Assembly (NCBI RefSeq): GCF_030162935.1 | Contig: NZ_JASAUZ010000001.1 | Span: 1 to 64,000, forward strand | Length of the DNA: 64,000 nucleotides | Direction of reading: 5' to 3' | DNA from: Comamonas halotolerans | Lineage (GTDB): Bacteria > Pseudomonadota > Gammaproteobacteria > Burkholderiales > Burkholderiaceae_C | Shown here: positions 44,496 to 53,526 of the stretch, in pieces | How positions within the stretch are numbered: the first letter of the stretch is position 1 | Layout: every line of letters begins with the position of its first letter | The notes under the pieces: generated by a model | Databases searched by the model: none | Told to the model about the DNA's origin: nothing | Seen by the model: only the letters and a program-made list of their open reading frames with translations | Translations under genes and position numbers: made by a program

Positions 44496-45872
44496 ATGAA
44501 AGCCCCTGAACTGTTGCTTCCCGCCGGCTCGCTCGACAAGATGCGCGCCGCCTATGACTTTGGCGCTGACGCTGTATACGCTGGCCAGCCGCGCTACTCC
44601 CTGCGTGCGCGCAATAACGAGTTCCGCATGGAACAGATTGCCCAAGGCATTCAGGAAGCCCACCAGCGTGGCAAAAAATTCTTCCTGACCTCCAACGTCA
44701 TTGCCCACAACGACAAGATACGCACCTATCTGCGTGACATCGAGCCCATCATCAACATGAAGCCCGATGCATTGATCATGGCCGACCCAGGGCTGATCAT
44801 GATGGTCAAGGAAAAATGGCCTGAGGCCGTGATCCATCTCTCGGTGCAAGCCAACACCACCAACTACGCCACCGTCAAGTTCTGGCAGAAGATGGGCGTT
44901 GAGCGCATTATTTTGTCACGCGAGTTGAGCCTGGACGAGATTGAGAAAATCCGCCAGGAATGCCCGGACATGGAGCTTGAAGTCTTCGTCCATGGTGCGC
45001 TGTGCATTGCTTACTCGGGCCGCTGCCTGCTGTCGGGTTACTTCAACCGCCGCGACCCCAACCAGGGCACATGCACCAACGCCTGCCGTTGGGAATACAA
45101 AACACACGGCGCCGATGTAGACCCCAACACTGGTGAAGCGCTGGGTCAGGCCATGGAAAAAGGCTTCAACTTTGAAGATGCCAAGAATGACCTGGACAAC
45201 CAGTTCACCAGCACCTGTGGTGACCAGAAACGTCACCCAAAGGCCGACGCCATCTACCTGCTGGAAGAAAAAGGCCGCCCTGGCGAAATGATGCCCATCA
45301 TGGAAGATGAGCACGGCACCTACATCATGAACTCCAAGGATCTGCGCGCCGTGGAGCACGTTGAGCGCCTCACCAAGATTGGCGTGGACTCGCTCAAGAT
45401 CGAAGGCCGCACCAAGAGCCTGTACTACGTTGCTCGTACCGCACAAACCTATCGCCGTGCAATTGATGATGCCGTGGCCGGTCGCCCCTTTAACCCCCAC
45501 CTCATCACCGAACTGGAAGGCCTGGCCAACCGTGGTTACACAGGGGGTCTGCTTGAGCGCCGTCCTGCCAACGACTATCAAAACTACGAAACTGGTACCT
45601 CTGTGCTGCAACGTAGTCACTTTGTGGGTCAGGTACGTGGTTACGAAAATGGCTTGGCCGAAATCGAAACCATGAACCGGTTTGCCGTAGGTGACATGAT
45701 TGAGATCATCCACCCTACGGGCAATCGCACCATGAAGCTGGAGCAAATGTTCAACCTGGATGGTGAACCCGTACAAGTAGCGCCTGGCAATCCCGTGCGC
45801 GTACGCATTCCAGTGGAAGGCCCGATTGAAGGCGGACTGATCTCGCGCTTGTTGCAACCCGAGAACGCTTGA
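44496..45872 (+). CDS. trhP: U32-family tRNA uridine hydroxylase TrhP (YegQ)
   Basis: 458 residues from ATG 44496, with AAGGAAAA upstream. Peptidase U32 signature ELEVFVHGALCIAYSGRCLLSGYFNRRDPNQGTC with the Fe-S Cys cluster (GALC, GRC, GTCTNAC), and SLKIEGRTKSLYYVA. The C-terminal domain (RFAVGDMIEIIHPTGN) is the long-form extension. YegQ/TrhP hydroxylates U34 of some tRNAs using prephenate. Collagenase-type naming in old records is misleading. Confidence 0.9.
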   Translation: MKAPELLLPAGSLDKMRAAYDFGADAVYAGQPRYSLRARNNEFRMEQIAQGIQEAHQRGKKFFLTSNVIAHNDKIRTYLRDIEPIINMKPDALIMADPGLIMMVKEKWPEAVIHLSVQANTTNYATVKFWQKMGVERIILSRELSLDEIEKIRQECPDMELEVFVHGALCIAYSGRCLLSGYFNRRDPNQGTCTNACRWEYKTHGADVDPNTGEALGQAMEKGFNFEDAKNDLDNQFTSTCGDQKRHPKADAIYLLEEKGRPGEMMPIMEDEHGTYIMNSKDLRAVEHVERLTKIGVDSLKIEGRTKSLYYVARTAQTYRRAIDDAVAGRPFNPHLITELEGLANRGYTGGLLERRPANDYQNYETGTSVLQRSHFVGQVRGYENGLAEIETMNRFAVGDMIEIIHPTGNRTMKLEQMFNLDGEPVQVAPGNPVRVRIPVEGPIEGGLISRLLQPENA

Positions 45873-45957
45873 TTGGCGAGGCTGCCAAGATGGGTTGGTG
45901 AAGTCTTAGAGACATTCACGTTTCTGTATTTCAAGCCCATTGAGCAGCACCTGCAAC

Positions 45958-45982
45958 AAAGGCACCTACGGGTGCCTTTTGA
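45958..45982 (+). terminator. Intrinsic terminator after trhP
   Basis: AAAGGCACC, loop TACG, GGTGCCTTTT; 85 bases after the stop. Confidence 0.85.
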
Positions 45983-46045
45983 TTTTGATCTTTGACATTC
46001 ACGGCCAGATGGCTACAGTCCATGGGCCGCAGAAACTGGAATTCC

Positions 46046-46918
46046 ATGAGTACCGAAGAGATTGTTGTCCTGCCTGAACTCAAGGCCTATATCGACCCCC
46101 TCACCCCTGATGAGCACGAAGCACTGGAGCGCAGCATCCTTGAAGAAGGTTGTCGCGATGCGCTGGTGCTGTGGGGCAATATTTTGGTGGATGGTCACAA
46201 CCGCTATGGCATCTGCCAAAAACACGGCCTGCCATTCAAAACCATTCAGAACGAACGCTTCCAGAACATGGAGGACATCCACCTGTGGATGATTGACCAG
46301 CATCTGGGCCGCCGCTCCGTGTCTGACTTTCAACGCGGAGTGCTCGCCCTGCGCAAGCGCGAAATCATTGCCGAACGGCGTGCTGCAGCTGCTGCTGCCG
46401 TTAATGCAGCCAAGGCCGAAGCAGGCGATGCCGCAGAGGCCCCCTGGGAAGGTGATACCGACCCCGTCGTGGCCAAAGCCCTGGCCAATGTGCCCAAGGT
46501 GCCTGACGAGGCGCTGGACACCCGAGAAGCCCTGGCACGCGCAGCCCGACTGTCAGCAGGCCAGGTCAAGATGATTGAGACCATCCAGGAAAAAGCCGCG
46601 CCGGAAGTGGTCGCTGCGGTCAAAGCCGGAGAGCTGTCGCTCAATGCCGCGGCCGTGGTTGCCACCCTGCCTGTTGAAGAACAGCAGGCAGTAGCTGCTG
46701 AGGGTGCGGATAGCCTCAAGCAGGCGGCCAAGCGTGTACGTGACGCCAAGAAAAGGCCCAAAGCTGAAAAAATCGTGAACGCAGACGAGAACGTGGAAGC
46801 TGCACCTGCGGCCTCTGCAGAAGAACTTCAAGCACGCGTGACTGAACTTGAAGCCGAGAACGAACGCCTGCGCATGCAGGTCAAAACTCTGCAAGAGCTG
46901 CTGGCCGAGCAAGGCTGA
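46046..46918 (+). CDS. Orphan ParB/RepB-like nuclease-fold protein with coiled-coil end
   Basis: 290 residues from ATG 46046; an upstream in-frame start at 45992 is weaker. Residues ~8-90 look like a ParB N-terminal fold (PLTPDEHEALERSILEEGCRDALVLWGNILVDGHNRYGICQKHG), then a helical middle with ARAARLSAGQVKMIE (a possible HTH) and VKAGELSLNAAAVVATLP, and a Lys-rich linker into a coiled coil (~255-290, ELQARVTELEAENERLRMQVKTLQELL). There is no parA or parS nearby. Function unknown; such chromosomal ParB-like orphans may be DNA-binding regulators or nucleases. Confidence 0.7.
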   Translation: MSTEEIVVLPELKAYIDPLTPDEHEALERSILEEGCRDALVLWGNILVDGHNRYGICQKHGLPFKTIQNERFQNMEDIHLWMIDQHLGRRSVSDFQRGVLALRKREIIAERRAAAAAAVNAAKAEAGDAAEAPWEGDTDPVVAKALANVPKVPDEALDTREALARAARLSAGQVKMIETIQEKAAPEVVAAVKAGELSLNAAAVVATLPVEEQQAVAAEGADSLKQAAKRVRDAKKRPKAEKIVNADENVEAAPAASAEELQARVTELEAENERLRMQVKTLQELLAEQG

Positions 46919-46940
46919 AGCCAGCGCCATATAGCTCGGC

Positions 46941-46977
46941 ACGGGGTCCCCGGTTTGATCGATGGCCCCGTTTTTTT
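46941..46977 (+). terminator. Intrinsic terminator after the ParB-like gene
   Basis: ACGGGG ... CCCCGT followed by a run of T; stem of about 6-8 bp with a 19-base loop region. Confidence 0.75.
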
Positions 46978-47029
46978 ATGCCATGCTGACTGGATCTTTG
47001 ATCTGCAATCCACTGAGAGCTTTCGCGCA

Positions 47030-48136
47030 ATGTCTGCTTTGTTTTCCCCCCTCCATCTGGGCAAATTGGAACTGGCCAACCGCATCGTCATTCCGCCTAT
47101 GTGCATGTATTCAGCCGAAGAAGGTTGCGCCAGCAACTGGCACATCATGCACTATGGCAATCTGGCGCAATCCGGTGCGGGCTTGCTGATTCTGGAAGCC
47201 ACCGCCGTAGAGGCACGCGGTCGCATCAGCGCTTACGACCTGGGTTTGTGGAACGATACACAAGCCCAGGCGCTTCAAGCTGTGCTGGCACCTATCCGTC
47301 GATACAGCTCCATGCCCATTTGCATTCAACTGGCCCATGCCGGACGCAAAGCCAGCAGCTTGCGACCCTGGGAGGGCGGCGGCGCAATGGCGGCAACGCA
47401 TCCGCAGGCATGGCCTACCATCAGCGCCAGTGCCCAGGCTTTTTTGCCGACTGACCCCACGCCGACCAGCGCCACGCTGGAGGACATCAGCCATATCAAG
47501 CAAGCCTTTGTCGATGCCGCTGTGCGTAGCCAGCAACTCGGGCTGGATGCCATTGAGCTGCACGCGGCACACGGCTACTTGCTGCACCAGTTTCTCTCCC
47601 CCCTGTCCAACCTGCGTACCGACAGCTATGGCGGGAGTCTGGACAACCGCATGCGGCTGACGCTGGAGGTATTTGACGCCATGCGTGCAGCACTGCCTGC
47701 TGACTATCCTGTGGGAGTGCGTATCTCCGCCACCGACTGGGTGGATGGCGGCTGGGATGTTGACCAGAGCAAGGTGCTTGCGCAAGCGCTGGCGCAGCGC
47801 GGCTGCGCTTTCCTGCATGTCTCGAGCGCAGCCTTGAGCCCCGCCCAACAAATTCCTGTGGGGCCCGGATACCAGGTCCCACTGGCAGCAGCATTACGCG
47901 AAAGCTTGCATGAAGCCATGCCTGTGATTGCCGTGGGGCTGATCACAGATGCTCAGCAGGCTGAGGACATCTTGCAAGCTGGCCAAGCCGATGCCATCGG
48001 TATCGCCCGTGCCATGCTCTACAACCCACGCTGGCCATGGGAGGCAGCACGTCAGCTGGGTGCACGTGTACATGCGGCACCGCAATACCTGCGCTGCCAG
48101 CCCCATGGGGCCAAGGATTTGTTTGACGCGCCATAA
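47030..48136 (+). CDS. Old-yellow-enzyme family NADH:flavin oxidoreductase (YqjM-like)
   Basis: 368 residues from ATG 47030 (MSALFSPLHLGKLELANRIV); upstream starts fall in the terminator. FMN barrel with VIPPMCMYSAEEGCASNWH (the Cys typical of YqjM-class enzymes), QLAHAGRKAS, IELHAAHGYLLHQFLSPLSNLRTDSYGGS (His-His-x-x-Tyr region) and GIARAMLYNPRWPW at the phosphate end. Reduces activated C=C bonds; natural substrate unknown. Confidence 0.9.
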   Translation: MSALFSPLHLGKLELANRIVIPPMCMYSAEEGCASNWHIMHYGNLAQSGAGLLILEATAVEARGRISAYDLGLWNDTQAQALQAVLAPIRRYSSMPICIQLAHAGRKASSLRPWEGGGAMAATHPQAWPTISASAQAFLPTDPTPTSATLEDISHIKQAFVDAAVRSQQLGLDAIELHAAHGYLLHQFLSPLSNLRTDSYGGSLDNRMRLTLEVFDAMRAALPADYPVGVRISATDWVDGGWDVDQSKVLAQALAQRGCAFLHVSSAALSPAQQIPVGPGYQVPLAAALRESLHEAMPVIAVGLITDAQQAEDILQAGQADAIGIARAMLYNPRWPWEAARQLGARVHAAPQYLRCQPHGAKDLFDAP

Positions 48137-48151
48137 ACACGGAGCCATAAA

Positions 48152-48173
48152 AAAGGAGTGCTTGAACTCCTTT
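48152..48173 (+). terminator. Terminator-like hairpin after the OYE gene
   Basis: AAAGGAGT, loop GCTTGA, ACTCCTTT; short T-run. Confidence 0.55.
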
Positions 48174-48244
48174 CTACACACGATTTCACCTGCAGTTTTG
48201 TCGGAACATGCAAGTAGCTGTAGTCGCAGGTGCTACCGTGATTC

Positions 48245-49411
48245 TTATGTCTGTAAAAATGTATCTCCTGGCGTCAAGGGCGGCACACGATATGTAGCAG
48301 GTGTACGGCTGAGCTTGACCGGCGCGCCCAGCCCTCGGTAGCCACAGGGCATTTCCACCACCATTTCCCTGTGCAAGGTATGTGGATGCTGCAAAGCTCC
48401 ATCTACCGATTGCACAGGTGCTGCCGGGACGCCAATGGCCATCAAATCGGTCGCAAGCTGCTCCCCCTCAAACGAGGCCAAAAACTTTTCCAGCAAGGGC
48501 TTGAGTGTGCTGCGGTAAACCGAGCGCTGACCTGCACTGGCAAAGCGCTCATCTTCCGCCAGTTGCGGGCAGCCGATATGCGCGCACAGAAGACGGAACT
48601 GCCGGTCATTGCCCACCGCAAAAAACACGGGGATGGAGCCTGTCTGCAGCACATCATACGGATAGATATTGGGATGGGCATTGCCCGTGCGTTGTGGCTG
48701 CTTGCCATCCATAAACCAGTTGGGTGCATGGGGGTGCAGCAAGGAAATACCGCTGTCGTAAAGTGACGCATCCACCAACTGCCCCAGCCCGCTGCGTTGT
48801 CGCTCTTGCAAGGCCAGTAGCACACCGATAACGGCATTCATCCCCGTCACCATGTCGACCACCGGTAACCCCACGCGCAGCGGATCGCTACCGGCCTCAC
48901 CATTGATGCTCATGATGCCGCTCATGGCTTGAATGGCTGCGTCATAGCCCGGCCATGCACCCAGTGGCCCATCTGCGCCAAAGCCGCTGACACGACACCA
49001 GATCAGCCCTGGGAAACGTGCTTGCACCTGCTCCCAGCCAATCCCCCACTTCTCCAGCGTGCCGATTTTGAAGTTCTCCACGACGACATCGGCCTGCGCC
49101 ATCAACTCCAGCACCCTGGTTTGCCCTTCAGACTGGCTGAGGTCAAGAAATTGCGTGCGCTTGTTCCGGTTCAGCCCCCTGTAGTAAGAGGCAACCCCCT
49201 CCTGGAATGGCGGTCCCCACGTGCGCGTGTCATCGCCCTGTGGTGGCTCCACTTTCAGCACATCCGCGCCATGATCTCCCAGGATTTGACCGCACAACGG
49301 ACCTCCCAGAATGCGAGAAAGATCCAGAACTTTGAGCCCTTGCAAAGCTCCAGCTGACGCGTCAACCAAGCCGTTGACTTGTGTGTGGGGGGTAGAGAAA
49401 GTTTCAGTCAT
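48245..49411 (-). CDS. Family III CoA transferase (CaiB/BaiF)
   Basis: 388 residues. Family III marks: LKVLDLSRILGGPLCGQILGDHGADVLKVEPP, GDDTRTWGPPF, NRNKRTQFLDL, ADVVVENFKIGTLEKWGIGW, GYDAAIQAMSGIMSI and LPVVDMVTGMNAV with the catalytic Asp near residue 187. Transfers CoA between carboxylic acids. Last gene of the minus-strand catabolic unit behind two BUG receptors and an acyl-CoA dehydrogenase, so it probably activates the acid that they capture (inference). Confidence 0.92.
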   Translation of the reverse strand: MTETFSTPHTQVNGLVDASAGALQGLKVLDLSRILGGPLCGQILGDHGADVLKVEPPQGDDTRTWGPPFQEGVASYYRGLNRNKRTQFLDLSQSEGQTRVLELMAQADVVVENFKIGTLEKWGIGWEQVQARFPGLIWCRVSGFGADGPLGAWPGYDAAIQAMSGIMSINGEAGSDPLRVGLPVVDMVTGMNAVIGVLLALQERQRSGLGQLVDASLYDSGISLLHPHAPNWFMDGKQPQRTGNAHPNIYPYDVLQTGSIPVFFAVGNDRQFRLLCAHIGCPQLAEDERFASAGQRSVYRSTLKPLLEKFLASFEGEQLATDLMAIGVPAAPVQSVDGALQHPHTLHREMVVEMPCGYRGLGAPVKLSRTPATYRVPPLTPGDTFLQT

Positions 49412-49433
49412 ACAAAAATCTCGCTACTCCCTG

Positions 49434-50435
49434 TTAATCCAGCCGGGCACCCGAGGCATGCACCACGGCTTGCCACTTGGCGACTTCTTCAGGAATGAAG
49501 CGCCCCAGGCCTTCGGGCGTCAGGTCAGGAGCTGGTTCCAGCCCTTGGCTAGCAAATGTGCTGCGTACTTTTTCACTGCTCAAAGCTTTGCGGAATGCCT
49601 GATTCAGCACGTTGATACGCTCGGTTGGGGTACCAGCAGGAGCCACCACGCCAAAAAACACGCTCACGTCGTAACCAGGCAGGCCCTGTTCTGCAATCGT
49701 GGGTACATCAGGCATGGCTTGCGAGCGTTTTGCCGTCGCCACCCCCACCATCTTGAGCTTGCCACTTTGCACATAGGGCATGGCGGTCAGGATGTCGGTA
49801 AAACTCATGTCCACCTGGCCTGCCAGCAAATCGTTGAGGGCTGGCCCCGTACCTTTATAGGGCACATGCTGAAATGTTGTTTGAGCCTCTTGGTTAAACA
49901 GCACTCCCGCCAAATGCGAAGATGCACCATTGCCTGACGATGCGTAATTCAAGCTACCGGGCCTGGCCTTGTCCAGTGCAATCAACTCTTGCACAGTGTT
50001 GGCTTTTACGTTGGGATGTACCACCAGCACATTGGGCAGATAGCCCACGCGAATAATTGGAGCAAAGCTCTTGGCAGGGTCATAGCCAATCTTGCTGTAA
50101 ATGCTCTTGTTGATGGCCAACGGACCAGAAGTTCCAAACATGATGGTGTAGCCATCAGGCTTGGCGCGCGCCACCGCGTCGGCACCAATGTTGCCACCTG
50201 CGCCTGCACGGTTTTCCACAATCACGCTTTGGCCCAGCGCCTGTGTCAAGGCCACTCCCAAGGTGCGTGCCATTGCATCCGTAGGACCACCCGGCGGGAA
50301 GGGCACCACAAATGTCACTGGTTTTTCTGGAAAAGGCTCGGCCAGTGCCATCGCTGGTGTGGCGCTGCCCAGTATGGTTACAGCCCAAGCGGCGGCCACA
50401 GCCCAGCGTGATGTTTTTTTCAAATTCATTGTCAT
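49434..50435 (-). CDS. TctC/BUG-type periplasmic receptor 2
   Basis: 333 residues from ATG 50435, with GGAG 8 bases upstream. Signal peptide to about AMALA (residue 31), then PEKPVTFVVPFPPGGPTDAMAR, IVENRAGAGGNIGADAVARAKPDGYT, HVPYKGTGPAL and DVPTIAEQGLPGYD, all standard for the family. Ligand unknown; lacks TctA/B nearby. Lies 22 bases upstream of the CoA transferase gene. Confidence 0.92.
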   Translation of the reverse strand: MTMNLKKTSRWAVAAAWAVTILGSATPAMALAEPFPEKPVTFVVPFPPGGPTDAMARTLGVALTQALGQSVIVENRAGAGGNIGADAVARAKPDGYTIMFGTSGPLAINKSIYSKIGYDPAKSFAPIIRVGYLPNVLVVHPNVKANTVQELIALDKARPGSLNYASSGNGASSHLAGVLFNQEAQTTFQHVPYKGTGPALNDLLAGQVDMSFTDILTAMPYVQSGKLKMVGVATAKRSQAMPDVPTIAEQGLPGYDVSVFFGVVAPAGTPTERINVLNQAFRKALSSEKVRSTFASQGLEPAPDLTPEGLGRFIPEEVAKWQAVVHASGARLD

Positions 50436-50556
50436 CTTGTGTCTCCAATATTGCTCACACGCGCCAGACCACTGTCACGGTCTGTGCACACAAGCTTTCT
50501 TATTCATGAGCATCAAACTCTTAGCCTGCGGGCGTTTGACGCATTTTTCTCTTCAT

Positions 50557-51537
50557 TTACCTCAGCAGCCCTCTGTCTCGCATCCATGCCACGCGCGTTT
50601 TTTCACGTGCGAAGGTTGCCTTGGCATACGACTGGTAGTCAGCAGGGGCTTTGTAGTTCGGTTGCTGATTGAGTTGCTGCAGCACACGCTGCCCGGCTGG
50701 TGAAAGCAGTGCTTGGTGAAAAGCGGCATTGATTTGTGCGACCCGTGCTGGGTCCATACCTTTGGGACCGGCGACCCCGTAAGGGGAGTCGATATGGACG
50801 TTGATGCCAGCCTCTCGCAACGTTGGAAGGTCAGGGAACTGCGGCACGCGTTCAGCTGTCAGCATGACCAGATAGCGCATCTTTCCCGCTCTAATATGGG
50901 GCACTGCCACGCCTGACAACGGGGAAGCATCAATGTGTCCGCCCAAAATCGCGGTCACCACATCGGCATCGCCTTTGTACGGGACCATGTTTGCAGCAAT
51001 ACCCGCAGCATCCATGGCTTCTTCCATGCCAATTCGAGGTGTGCCCGTGGCCCCGCCTGTCGCGCCAATATTGATGGCTCCTGGACGTTTTTTGGCATCC
51101 GCCACCAAATCTGCCCACGTTTTCCACGGCGCATCTTCACGCACCGCCAAACCGAAGCTGTAATCAGAGAGCAACGCGATATAGCTAAAGCTGCTGGTGG
51201 GGTCAAACGACACCTTGTTGATATAAGGCTCACGATAGACCGATGCAGGCAGCACGCCCAGTGTGTACCCGTCGGGTGCCGCACGAGTCAGTGTTGCTGC
51301 AGCTGTCACTCCATTCGCGCCGGGACGGCTGTCCAGCACAACGGGTTGTCCCAGGATTTTTCCGGCCTCCTCAGCTACTACGCGCAGGTGCTGGTCCGTC
51401 GGGCCTCCCGGAGCGTAGGGCTGAATCAAGGTAATCGGTTTCTGAGGAAAGTCTGAACTGCTGTTTCGGGCCCAACCGGCCACCCAAGGTGCGGCAGCAA
51501 GCGCTGCAGCGCTTTGCAGAAAAACGCGTTTATCCAT
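50557..51537 (-). CDS. TctC/BUG-type periplasmic receptor 3
   Basis: 326 residues from ATG 51537 (MDKRVFLQSAAALAAAPWVAGWA), chosen for AGGAGA 6-8 bases upstream; an extension to 51630 is rejected. Family pattern QKPITLIQPYAPGGPTDQHLRV, LDSRPGANGVTAAATLTRAAPDGYTLG, MVPYKGDADVV and DLPTLREAGI. Clearly diverged from receptor 2, so the pair is probably not a recent duplication and may bind different ligands. Confidence 0.9.
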   Translation of the reverse strand: MDKRVFLQSAAALAAAPWVAGWARNSSSDFPQKPITLIQPYAPGGPTDQHLRVVAEEAGKILGQPVVLDSRPGANGVTAAATLTRAAPDGYTLGVLPASVYREPYINKVSFDPTSSFSYIALLSDYSFGLAVREDAPWKTWADLVADAKKRPGAINIGATGGATGTPRIGMEEAMDAAGIAANMVPYKGDADVVTAILGGHIDASPLSGVAVPHIRAGKMRYLVMLTAERVPQFPDLPTLREAGINVHIDSPYGVAGPKGMDPARVAQINAAFHQALLSPAGQRVLQQLNQQPNYKAPADYQSYAKATFAREKTRVAWMRDRGLLR

Positions 51538-51681
51538 GGTTTGTCTCCTAGGAAGTAGTCCCTGCCTCTGTATCAAGGCTTGGGGAAGCGGGCCGTGCTG
51601 GGAGCACCAGCCACCGCCCAGTGCAGCCACGGATCTCTGCCCCGTGCTGCATATGCTGTACCTGTGTACAGAAGCTAAGCT

Positions 51682-53379
51682 TTAGGCCCAATCAGCTGGC
51701 AGAGCGCTCATGCTTAGCGGATCTCGTGGCAACGCTCGGTGCAATAGCACCAGCTGTGCCCAACGCATACGCTGCTGGCATTGGATTTGAGACGCTTCCC
51801 AAGCCATGGCAATGGCCGTAAAACAGTGATAGAGGCCAGAAGCGGCAGCACGCGCTAGGTGCTCTCCATCAGAAGCTGCATCGGTAGCTGCTTGCGCCAG
51901 TTCACAAGCACGTTGCATAGCGTGCTCTAGCGCAGTTTTAAATGCTGGGGCTGCTTGTGTTTGCCCCAACAGTTGAGAAGCATGGGCTTGCAGCACCGGC
52001 AATGAGCCTTCGCGGCGCACGGCACGCAGCACATCAAGCGCCACAATATTGCTTGTGCCTTCCCAGATGCTCCCCAGATGGGCATCACGTACCAAGCGTG
52101 GATCGCTCCACTCCTCGATATAGCCGCAGCCGCCGCGCACTTCCATGGCATCACCAGTGACCATACGCGCATCACGGCAGGCTCGAAACTTAATCATGGG
52201 CGTCAAAATACGTAGCAAAGCGTAGCCCCCCTCTTCGCCTGCATCGGAGCGTTGCAATGCTTGAGCGGTCTGCAGCACCATGGTTCGTGCTTGCTCTGCA
52301 CGAATGCGTAGCTTATCCAGCTGCCGCTGCATCAGTGGCATATCTTGCAGAGCCTTACCAAAAGCTTGCCGCTCTCGAGCAATGAACTCTGCTTCTGCCA
52401 CAGCACGGCGCATCAGGCCTGCAGCTCGCACTCCATTGGACAGGCGAGAGTTGTTGACCATATCTGCTATCTGCACAAAACCTCGTCCTTGCTCCCCCAC
52501 AAGATAGGCAACAGCACCATCCATGCGAATCTCTCCGCTTGCCATGGAGCGTGTTCCCAGTTTTTCTTTCAGCCGAACGATGCGATAGTGATTGGCACTG
52601 CCATCGTCTAATTTCCGCGGCAACAGAAACAGGGAAATGCCTTTCATGCCAGCAGGCGCGCCTTCGACACGCGCCAGTACCATGGCAAATGCTGCATCCG
52701 GGTTGGAGCAAAACCATTTTTCGCCTGTCAGGCTCCAACTGCCATCCACATTCGGGCGTGCCATGGTCTGTGTGTTGGCGATATCCGAACCAGCCGCCTG
52801 CTCTGTCATAAACATTGCACCCTGTGCCATGTCCTCAAAATCCGTGGCGGTCAGTTGGCTCCAGTACTTTTCGACCAGCGCCGGGGCGCCATACTTGCGC
52901 AATGTACGGGTGAGCGAATCCGTCATGGACAACGGGCAGCACAAACCAAACTCCGCCTGGACAAACAAATATGTCAACGCATATTTGGCCAGAGGTGGCA
53001 ACTTTCCTTCCCACCCCAAGACTCCTTCACGGTGTGACATGGTGGCCAGCGCAAATTCGCCATAGGCCACACGTTCCAGCTCCACATAAGCGGGGTGCTT
53101 GTGAATGCGCTGCGCATCTTGTCCTGTGCGAGTGCGATGGTCTAACGTGGGCGGATTCTTATCTGCTTCCAATGCCAGCTCATCCAGCCTCCCCCCGGCC
53201 AAGTGTCCCATACGATGCAAATAAGGCTGCAGATGCGCATGCACTGGAGAAGGCAGGTAGAGCTTTAACAGTGGCTCCAACTGCGAATCCGTGCTGTACA
53301 AATTGCTGCCATGGCGATCTGGTACAGGGTGTGCCAGTGAGATTGCTGCTTGCTGTTGGGTTTGCATCGGAAGGCGCAT
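51682..53379 (-). CDS. Acyl-CoA dehydrogenase, AidB-like long form
   Basis: 565 residues from ATG 53379; GTG 53385 is equally well placed against AGGAG. The long N-terminal domain with LTYLFVQAEFGLCCPLSMTDSLTRTLRKYG, then MTEQAAGSDIANTQTMA, WSLTGEKWFCSNPDA, RLKEKLGTRSMASGEI, and MEVRGGCGYIEEWSDPRLVRDAHLGSIWEGTSNIVALDVLR, follow the AidB/ACAD11-like subgroup. The Glu of GYIEE is in the subgroup's pattern. FAD-dependent oxidation of an acyl-CoA, perhaps the one formed by the downstream CoA transferase. First gene of the unit. Confidence 0.9.
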   Translation of the reverse strand: MRLPMQTQQQAAISLAHPVPDRHGSNLYSTDSQLEPLLKLYLPSPVHAHLQPYLHRMGHLAGGRLDELALEADKNPPTLDHRTRTGQDAQRIHKHPAYVELERVAYGEFALATMSHREGVLGWEGKLPPLAKYALTYLFVQAEFGLCCPLSMTDSLTRTLRKYGAPALVEKYWSQLTATDFEDMAQGAMFMTEQAAGSDIANTQTMARPNVDGSWSLTGEKWFCSNPDAAFAMVLARVEGAPAGMKGISLFLLPRKLDDGSANHYRIVRLKEKLGTRSMASGEIRMDGAVAYLVGEQGRGFVQIADMVNNSRLSNGVRAAGLMRRAVAEAEFIARERQAFGKALQDMPLMQRQLDKLRIRAEQARTMVLQTAQALQRSDAGEEGGYALLRILTPMIKFRACRDARMVTGDAMEVRGGCGYIEEWSDPRLVRDAHLGSIWEGTSNIVALDVLRAVRREGSLPVLQAHASQLLGQTQAAPAFKTALEHAMQRACELAQAATDAASDGEHLARAAASGLYHCFTAIAMAWEASQIQCQQRMRWAQLVLLHRALPRDPLSMSALPADWA

Positions 53380-53469
53380 GTTCACGATTGCTCCTCTCAG
53401 GCTTGACTGCCTAGTTATGACATGCATCAAATCATGCAAACACAATCAATTTGTGTCGAATATTATTGA

Positions 53470-53502
53470 GGTATTGATCTATATAAATAAACAATAGACC
53501 AG
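53470..53502. promoter_or_regulatory. Candidate LysR operator between the divergent genes
   Basis: GGTATTG ... CAATAGACC (ATTG-N15-CAAT, 53473-53495) forms an imperfect dyad in the AT-rich gap between the acyl-CoA dehydrogenase and the LysR gene, the place where LysR proteins bind. Identified by eye only. Confidence 0.35.
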
Positions 53503-53526
53503 CAATTACTAAAGAGAGAATTCGCT

